9,916 nucleotides of DNA. It comes from JABCPE02 sp963520725 (GTDB lineage Bacteria > Bacteroidota > Bacteroidia > Flavobacteriales > Weeksellaceae). Shown here one piece after another: positions 5,856-9,916 of this stretch (positions within the stretch are counted from its first letter, which is position 1; every line of letters starts with the position of its first letter). Location: the NCBI GenBank assembly GCA_963520725.1, contig CAUQSG010000061.1:1-9916 (forward strand), given 5' to 3'. The notes beneath the pieces were generated by a model. The model saw only the letters and a list, made by a program, of their open reading frames with translations. It did not search any database and was not told where the DNA came from. Made by a program: the position numbers and the translations under genes.

Positions 5856-7337
5856 ATGAACAAGACAATATCTATCTCATTAGCAGGGTTTTCCTTCATC
5901 ATAGAAGAACAGGCCTACGAGAAACTAAACAAATACTTACAAGCGCTTCGGAATTCTTTGGAAAAAGATGAAGCCGATGAAGTGATGTATGATATAGAAA
6001 TCAGGATTTCAGAAATTTTCAGAGAAAATCTTGATAAAAGAGAGGTGGTGAATAGTGATGATGTAGAGAAAGTCATCGCCCAACTAGGAACTCCAGAAGC
6101 CATAGAAGGGCAGAGTGAAGAAAATGCAGGGCAGGAAACTTCCCAAGAAAAGACAAAAAAAGAACTTTTCCGAGATATGAAAAGAGGCAAGATAGCAGGT
6201 GTCTGTGCGGGATTGGCTCAGTATTTCGGGATGGATATTTCGCTGATGAGGATTATTTGGATTTTGGTGTTTATTTTCACTGTGGGCTTTGTTTCTGTGG
6301 TAGCCTATGTCATTCTGTGGATAGTGCTTCCAGAGGCAGAAACAGCATCAGATTTTCTGAAAATGCAGGGAAAACCCATCAATTTTGACAGCCTTAAAGA
6401 AGCAGGGCAGAGGGTAAGCTCTTTTTACAATGAAAATAAATCAGAAATAGCCAAAACAGGAGCTGATATCTGGAAAGTTGTCCGAATTGTTTTAGGCTGT
6501 ATAATGGCTATTCTTGCAGTTAAGTTTTTGATATCTTTATTTTTATCACTTTTGGTTCTTTTAGGAGGTTGGGATTTTCAGTTTTTGGGAATGTATGAGG
6601 ATTTGGATGAGTTTAATTTTATTTTTGACTTAAATGATGAAACAAGGTATGTCTTCATAGCAATTGTAATCTTCGCAATTTTAATTCCTATAGTTGTTTT
6701 TACAGAATTGAGTATCATATTGTTTTCGCCTAAAACAAAAGTAAAATATTGGAGTTTTTCAGTAGGATTTCTTACTATTTGTTTATTAGTTTTAGGTATT
6801 TATTTTGGTTTCTTAGTATCAAAAAAACAACTGATTTACAGCGGAAACAATGTTCAGGAAGAGCGAGTTTCTATCAATACCCAGTCGAATGTCCTTACCC
6901 TTGATTTGAAGCGGGTAGAGATTCCACAGAACTTTAGAGCCTATGGAGATGATATTTTTTCGGATAAGAAAAAAATCTATAAAGAAGATGAGCCAGATGT
7001 CTATATTACAAGAAGAAATGATGTAAAACAGCCGTATATCATGATTAGAAAAAAAGCCGATGGCTATAATATCCCTATCGGTATGAGTGTTCCTGTGGAA
7101 GTCTCTGGTAATGCGGTATTGCTGCCGAACTATATAAGCTATTCCTATGACCAAAGATTTCGGGATTATGATGTGAGCTATGAACTGGTCATTCCTGAAA
7201 CGATGGAAATCAGGGATTTAAGCGATGGCAAAGTGGATATCCACGGAGATGAGCACGGATTTTATAGAGAAGAAAGGGGATATCAGCCAGAGCCGCAGGT
7301 GGAATCAGACACTATATCAACAGTTAGAAAATACTAA
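5856..7337 (+). CDS. PspC-domain membrane protein
   Basis: A 493-residue inner-membrane protein. Residues 1-85 are a soluble domain (SISLAGFSFIIEEQAYEKL, ending in VIAQLGTPEAIEG) like the short HAAS/DUF1700-type modules often found with PadR regulators. Residues 104-162 are a PspC domain: KRGKIAGVCAGLAQYFGMD, then a membrane segment ending in YVILWIVLPE. Further membrane segments lie at about 207-237, 264-291 and 300-322. Residues 325-493 form a large soluble part, predicted outside the membrane, with YKEDEPDVYITRR, VPVEVSGNAVLLPNY and a charged end. E. coli PspC senses membrane stress with PspB; this larger form probably has an envelope-stress role under PadR control. The ATG one base after the padR stop supports translational coupling. 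A following GIN/DUF2807 gene, frequent in relatives, is absent. Confidence 0.9.
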   Translation: MNKTISISLAGFSFIIEEQAYEKLNKYLQALRNSLEKDEADEVMYDIEIRISEIFRENLDKREVVNSDDVEKVIAQLGTPEAIEGQSEENAGQETSQEKTKKELFRDMKRGKIAGVCAGLAQYFGMDISLMRIIWILVFIFTVGFVSVVAYVILWIVLPEAETASDFLKMQGKPINFDSLKEAGQRVSSFYNENKSEIAKTGADIWKVVRIVLGCIMAILAVKFLISLFLSLLVLLGGWDFQFLGMYEDLDEFNFIFDLNDETRYVFIAIVIFAILIPIVVFTELSIILFSPKTKVKYWSFSVGFLTICLLVLGIYFGFLVSKKQLIYSGNNVQEERVSINTQSNVLTLDLKRVEIPQNFRAYGDDIFSDKKKIYKEDEPDVYITRRNDVKQPYIMIRKKADGYNIPIGMSVPVEVSGNAVLLPNYISYSYDQRFRDYDVSYELVIPETMEIRDLSDGKVDIHGDEHGFYREERGYQPEPQVESDTISTVRKY

Positions 7338-7362
7338 CTAAACTAAATTTCAAAGTATTTTT

Positions 7363-7399
7363 AAATAATGTTTTGTAGAGTTGCAGAGCATTATTTTTT
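7363..7399 (+). terminator. Probable terminator of the padR-pspC operon
   Basis: AAATAATG (7363-7370) pairs with CATTATTT (7389-7396), followed by more T (to 7399). The loop is long (18 bases) and the stem is A/T-rich, so this is a moderate call. It lies 26 bases after the pspC-domain stop. Confidence 0.45.
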
Positions 7400-7450
7400 A
7401 ACATCAATGAAAATATAAAGTGTGCATAATGCTTTTTGGAAAAAATAATG

Positions 7451-7458
7451 TAGATTTG
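7451..7458 (+). promoter_or_regulatory. -7 element of the acyltransferase gene
   Basis: TAGATTTG is an exact TAnnTTTG match 18 bases before the ATG at 7477. The only upstream TTG (7436-7438) is 12 bases away, too near, so the -33 half is poor. Confidence 0.4.
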
Positions 7459-7476
7459 CTCCTTTAACTTTTAATC

Positions 7477-8043
7477 ATGAGAAAAATAATAGGATCATTA
7501 CTGCTGAAGCTTCTAGGCTGGAAGGTAGTGTTAGAAGGGGATTTGGAGAATCTGAACCGCTGTGTGCTTATCGTGGCGCCACATACGGACAATATTGAAT
7601 ACCTTTTGGGGAATTTGGTTTATTGGAAATATAATAAACCGCTGAGGGTCATCATAAAAGACACTCATACCAAGGCTTGGTACGGCTTCATTGTCAAGGC
7701 GTTAGGTGGGATAGGGATTAATCGTTCCCAAAGGAATAATCTTGTACAATTTGTCACTGAATTGTTTAAAAAAGAGGATTTCAGTTTGGTAATTTGCCCA
7801 GAGGGAACGCGCTCCCGAGTGGAAAAATGGAAACTTGGTTTTTACCATATGGCTCTGAGTGCGAGGGTTCCGATAGTTTTTGGGGGAGCAGATTTTAAAA
7901 CTAAAAAAATTCATATTGGGAGAAAAATCAGCGTAGAAGACTTGGAAACTCGCTCTTTTGAAAGCATAATGGATGAAATTCAGGACTATTACAAGGATTT
8001 TACGCCGAAATATCCAGAAAAGTGGAATCCAAAAATTTATTAA
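7477..8043 (+). CDS. Lysophospholipid (1-acylglycerol-3-phosphate type) acyltransferase family protein
   Basis: A 188-residue PlsC-like acyltransferase, which would transfer an acyl chain from acyl-ACP or acyl-CoA to a lysolipid at the inner membrane. Motif I appears as VAPHTDNIEYLLGN: the catalytic His is H36, and the residue five further on, usually Asp (HX4D), is Glu here (E41). Later motifs are INRSQRNN (81-88) and CPEGTRSRVEKWKLGFYHMAL (108-127), the glycerol-phosphate-binding loop with EGTRS intact, followed by VPIVFGGADF. The length is at the short end of the family, without an N-terminal membrane anchor beyond a weak amphipathic start. It has its own -7 element and is followed by the prfH-region leader, so it is likely monocistronic. 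The substrate is unknown. Confidence 0.85.
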   Translation: MRKIIGSLLLKLLGWKVVLEGDLENLNRCVLIVAPHTDNIEYLLGNLVYWKYNKPLRVIIKDTHTKAWYGFIVKALGGIGINRSQRNNLVQFVTELFKKEDFSLVICPEGTRSRVEKWKLGFYHMALSARVPIVFGGADFKTKKIHIGRKISVEDLETRSFESIMDEIQDYYKDFTPKYPEKWNPKIY

Positions 8044-8058
8044 AAATTCTTGAAAAAT

Positions 8059-8088
8059 TTTGCAGATAATTAAATTTTTGTATATTTG
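8059..8088 (+). promoter_or_regulatory. Promoter of the attenuated leader before the unknown gene and prfH
   Basis: TTTG (8059-8062), 18 bases, then TATATTTG (8081-8088): the best Bacteroidota-type promoter in the window. Transcription would start near 8093, some 225 bases before the next long ORF (8319). Between them lie a short ORF and a terminator. No comparable promoter is seen between the terminator and 8319. Confidence 0.7.
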
Positions 8089-8143
8089 CAACCAAATTAA
8101 CGAGTAATAATAGAGTTTTAACAAAAAAATACACGAAGTAGAA

Positions 8144-8218
8144 ATGCTAAATCAAAATTTACATATCAAGTTTTATTTACCCACAGGGGTAAGGCTTCGT
8201 GTTATGCCTTCTTGTTAG
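8144..8218 (+). CDS. 24-codon leader ORF before the terminator
   Basis: ATG at 8144 opens a 24-codon frame ending in TAG at 8216-8218. The peptide begins MLNQNLHIKFYL, continues PTGVRLR and ends VMPSC. It lies about 50 bases after the predicted transcription start and 21 bases before the terminator hairpin. There is no run of one amino acid as in classical biosynthetic leaders. The C-terminal half is basic and hydrophobic with Pro near the end, which would suit a ribosome-arrest peptide, but no known arrest motif is recognised. Its ATG follows segment 1 of the attenuator by five bases, so translating it would directly change RNA folding. Whether it is translated is not proven. Confidence 0.45.
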   Translation: MLNQNLHIKFYLPTGVRLRVMPSC

Positions 8219-8225
8219 AATAATA

Positions 8226-8316
8226 GTATAATGATATGCAAACCCGAAGTCAGTGAGATTTCGGGTTTTTTATTTCAAATTTTCCCGATTATTTACCAAT
8301 CATATTATCATTATAC
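8226..8316 (+). repeat. Inverted repeat enclosing the terminator and ending at the next start codon
   Basis: GTATAATGAT (8226-8235) is perfectly complementary to ATCATTATAC (8307-8316). After a 3-base bulge, ATG (8236-8238) also pairs with CAT (8301-8303). The right arm ends two bases before the ATG at 8319. In a readthrough transcript it would hide the ribosome-binding region of the unknown gene. Confidence 0.55.
8240..8271 (+). terminator. Intrinsic terminator inside the leader
   Basis: AAACCCGAA (8240-8248) pairs perfectly with TTCGGGTTT (8260-8268), an 11-base loop lies between, and the T run continues to 8271. It is GC-rich at its core and stronger than most hairpins in this window. It precedes the next start codon by 48 bases, so the downstream genes need readthrough or an unseen promoter. 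Confidence 0.85.
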
Positions 8317-8318
8317 AA

Positions 8319-9095
8319 ATGGGAAATTCATATATCCAAGGTTCTCGCCTGCGCAGTAGCCGCACTCGTAAACGCGTTGCTAAAACTGATTACGAGAAAT
8401 ATCTTCGCCAATGTTGTGATCGCCATGCTGAACTAGAAAAGCAGAAGCGAACCATGCCGCTTGTACCACTTGAAAAACCATATCAAAAGGGCTATGTACG
8501 CTTTTTTGTGGTTCGTGATGATGTAAAACGCAGTAAATTAGGAGCTTTTTTTGAGAATCTTTTGGCTAAAATCAATACTTATCAATACGCTGATAACCGC
8601 AAATTCCAAAAAAAGAAAAAACGCAGAGGTAAGCGCACCTATGTTCCTAGAAAACAGGAATTATTATCATTTAGACAATGGGAGTGGGTGGATGCGATAG
8701 AAAAGGGCAAACTGGTAGCAGAAGAATGTAAATATTTTATGAAAGTGGAGCGTTATAATTCTGTTTATAAGCGTTTTGAAATTTATTATGAATTTGCAGA
8801 ACCTTGGCGTTTTATGTTGAGAGTCAGACCTAATATCATTACGCATTACCGCCCAATAAACCTTGAAATAGAGCATGAGTTGGCTGAATTGGATAAAGTT
8901 TTGAATGATTATAAAAACTGGGGAATTATTCAAAAAAAGGTGTTTTGTAATGGTTATACATGGAATCGTTATCAGAAAAAATGGGAAATTAAAGCAAAGT
9001 ATAAACGCACTCCTCTAAAGGAGATTACAGAATTTAGAGCCAATGCTTCTGCTTTGGAAATAACAGAAATGCTATTGGATAGTGAACATTATTAA
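8319..9095 (+). CDS. Unknown basic protein encoded just before prfH
   Basis: Not recognised as a named domain. The 258-residue product is strongly basic with no signal peptide or membrane segment, so it is cytoplasmic. Basic clusters lie at 9-22 (SRLRSSRTRKRVAK) and 97-107 (FQKKKKRRGKR region), which suggests RNA or ribosome binding. Between them is MPLVPLEKPYQKGYVRFFVVRDDVKRSK; later come aromatic-rich parts (RYNSVYKRFEIYYEFAEPWRFMLRVRPN and NGYTWNRYQKKWEIKAKYKR). The start is set at 8319 (MGNSYIQGSR), since the frame opening at 8253 begins inside the terminator. G+C falls from 30 of 60 bases at 8341-8400 to 17 of 60 at 8941-9000. Only 14 bases separate it from prfH, so they are surely co-transcribed, and it takes the place often held by rtcB. 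A joint role in ribosome or RNA repair is inference. Confidence 0.8.
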   Translation: MGNSYIQGSRLRSSRTRKRVAKTDYEKYLRQCCDRHAELEKQKRTMPLVPLEKPYQKGYVRFFVVRDDVKRSKLGAFFENLLAKINTYQYADNRKFQKKKKRRGKRTYVPRKQELLSFRQWEWVDAIEKGKLVAEECKYFMKVERYNSVYKRFEIYYEFAEPWRFMLRVRPNIITHYRPINLEIEHELAELDKVLNDYKNWGIIQKKVFCNGYTWNRYQKKWEIKAKYKRTPLKEITEFRANASALEITEMLLDSEHY

Positions 9096-9109
9096 AAAGA
9101 AATTATAAA

Positions 9110-9799
9110 ATGGAAAAGATAATACAAATAACATCAGGAAAAGGACCATTAGAATGCCAATGGGTAGTAGCCAAAGTGTTGAAAACATTTTTGCAAGAGG
9201 CTGCCCAAGCAGGCATAGACTATACCATTCTCAGCCGAGAGGAAGGTGATGCCAATCTCACGGTCAAATCCGTTACCCTGCAACTAAAAGGCAAGGAGTT
9301 AGCGCCGTTTTTGAAAAGTTGGCTCGGAACTGTGTGCTGGGTAGGCAAGAGCACTTTTCGCAAGTTTCACCAGCGTAGCAATTGGTATATAGGCGTTTTT
9401 GAGCTTGACCAACTGCAACGCCAGTCTTTTTCGGAGCGTGATGTACAGTTCCAAACCACTCGCTCGCAAGGCAGTGGCGGACAGAATGTGAACAAGGTGA
9501 ATTCGGCAGTGCGCGCCACCCACCTGCCTACGGGTATCAGCGTATTTGCGCAGGATTCGCGTTCGCAATTGGAGAATAAGAAGCTCGCCCTTGCCCGCCT
9601 TAAAGAAAAACTTGCTGAAATGGAGCTTCAGCAACTCGCCGAGCAAGCGCAGAGCCATTGGAACAATCACACCCAAGTGCAACGCGGTAACCCTGTGCGC
9701 ACTTTCAAAGGTACCGATTTCAAAAGCAATTATGTAGAAAAGAGTTATAAGAAAAAACGGGCAGAAGCGAAGAGGGAAATTAGTAAATTTGTTGATTAA
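9110..9799 (+). CDS. prfH: Peptide chain release factor H (PrfH)
   Basis: PrfH is a class I release-factor homologue that hydrolyses peptidyl-tRNA on damaged ribosomes. It has been described as working with the RNA ligase RtcB2, freeing ribosomes whose 16S decoding centre was cut so that the rRNA can be resealed. The 229-residue product matches the family throughout: N-terminal ITSGKGPLECQWVVAKVL (7-24), FLKSWLGTVCWVGKSTFRKFHQRSNWYIG (67-95), then the catalytic loop RSQGSGGQNVNKVNSAVRATH with GGQ at 123-125, and RGNPVRTFKG (192-201) with a Lys/Arg-rich end. It lacks the codon-recognition domain of RF1/RF2, as expected. Its G+C (34 of 60 bases at 9481-9540) is far above the window's norm, indicating transfer. 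rtcB is not visible here. Confidence 0.93.
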   Translation: MEKIIQITSGKGPLECQWVVAKVLKTFLQEAAQAGIDYTILSREEGDANLTVKSVTLQLKGKELAPFLKSWLGTVCWVGKSTFRKFHQRSNWYIGVFELDQLQRQSFSERDVQFQTTRSQGSGGQNVNKVNSAVRATHLPTGISVFAQDSRSQLENKKLALARLKEKLAEMELQQLAEQAQSHWNNHTQVQRGNPVRTFKGTDFKSNYVEKSYKKKRAEAKREISKFVD

Positions 9800-9810
9800 C
9801 AAATGAGCCA

Positions 9811-9916
9811 ATGAGTACGATTCCAAGCCATTCTGCTACTCTAAAAATAAACTTTATGACCGGAAGAATGTACCAAGATACCCATTTCAACCTTACGTTG
9901 CTCAATGGTTTGCCCA
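9811..9916 (+). CDS. 5' fragment of an unknown gene after prfH
   Basis: ATG at 9811 opens a frame that stays open for 35 codons to the window edge (MSTIPSHSATLKINFMTGRM, later TLLNGLP). It lies 11 bases after prfH, so it may belong to the same operon. An ATG at 9803 ends at once (TGA at 9812). The fragment does not resemble the start of RtcB as I know it. Too short to identify. Confidence 0.45.
   Translation, partial: MSTIPSHSATLKINFMTGRMYQDTHFNLTLLNGLP

Larger units (their letters stand above)
8131..8271 (+). promoter_or_regulatory. Candidate transcription attenuator with alternative 1:2, 2:3 and 3:4 helices
   Basis: Four segments occur in order. Segment 1 is ACACGAAG (8131-8138); 2 is CTTCGTGTT (8195-8203); 3 is AACCCGAAG (8241-8249); 4 is TTTCGGGTTT (8259-8268). 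Segments 1 and 2 pair over 8 bp. Segments 2 and 3 pair over 8 of 9 positions (one mismatch) and extend outward by G-C and G-T. Segments 3 and 4 form the terminator. So 1:2 allows termination and 2:3 prevents it. Segment 1 lies at -13 to -6 of a short ORF, where an initiating ribosome would cover it, and segment 2 lies inside that ORF. A small hairpin, TTACCC/GGGTAA (8177-8192), sits in the 1:2 loop. The pairings are seen; the switching is inferred. The alternative reading is a free-standing small RNA of about 175 bases. Confidence 0.6.

Noticed and set aside
8131..8202. Short repeats as a CRISPR array
   Set aside because: The repeated CGAAG/TTCG motifs are complementary segments in one leader, not direct repeats with uniform spacers.
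8240..8271. tRNA-like or riboswitch aptamer in the prfH leader
   Set aside because: No cloverleaf, acceptor stem or TTCRANNC T-loop fits, and I do not recognise a known riboswitch core. The structure is explained by a terminator with competing helices.
8253..8318. Longer N-terminus (22 extra residues) for the 258-residue protein
   Set aside because: It would begin inside the terminator loop, and the extra residues (aromatic, low complexity) are translated terminator and AT-rich spacer. The basic MGNSYIQGSR start at 8319 is far more gene-like.
9299..9826. Minus-strand 175-residue ORF over prfH
   Set aside because: It mirrors a well-conserved gene with all PrfH motifs. Its length follows from the higher G+C of prfH, and the product has no recognisable family features.

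Overview
The window looks like a chromosomal segment of a low-GC member of the Bacteroidota, most likely a flavobacterium of the Chryseobacterium/Riemerella/Elizabethkingia kind. Four things point that way. There is a small protein with a type IX secretion (T9SS) sorting domain. Several genes have the Bacteroidota promoter pattern (TTG or TTTG, 18-19 bases, TAnnTTTG). Shine-Dalgarno sequences are weak or absent. The gene families (YtxH/holin pair, PadR-PspC pair, GG-leader peptide) are typical of the group.

Layout. 1-605 is the 3' part of cytidylate kinase (cmk). 710-1803 is a run of three small envelope proteins (YtxH-like, holin-superfamily-like, and an unknown membrane protein), closed by a bidirectional terminator. 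1840-2181 (minus) encodes a tiny secreted protein that is almost only a T9SS sorting domain. 2328-3828 holds lptB (LPS export ATPase) and yaaA (peroxide-stress protein). 4033-4947 is a very AT-rich cassette: a double-glycine-leader peptide followed by an unknown exported protein, with a strong hairpin on each side. 5030-5350 (minus) is a small lipoprotein. 5525-7337 is a PadR regulator with a PspC-domain membrane protein. 7477-8043 is a lysophospholipid acyltransferase-like protein.

The most interesting part is 8059-9916. A good promoter starts a leader of about 225 bases before an unknown basic 258-residue protein and prfH (peptide chain release factor H, a ribosome-rescue factor). The leader holds a 24-codon ORF, four ordered complementary segments that can form either 1:2 plus 3:4 (terminator) or 2:3 (antiterminator), an intrinsic terminator, and an inverted repeat that closes just before the next start codon. 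This has the architecture of translation-coupled transcription attenuation, placed before a gene that repairs translation. I know of no description of such control for prfH. The RNA ligase RtcB, the usual partner of PrfH, is not visible here. The unknown protein occupies the position before prfH, and a new gene begins at 9811 and runs off the edge.

The sequence directly shows the ORFs, hairpins, complementary segments and promoter matches. The regulatory mechanism and the link between the unknown protein and PrfH are inference.
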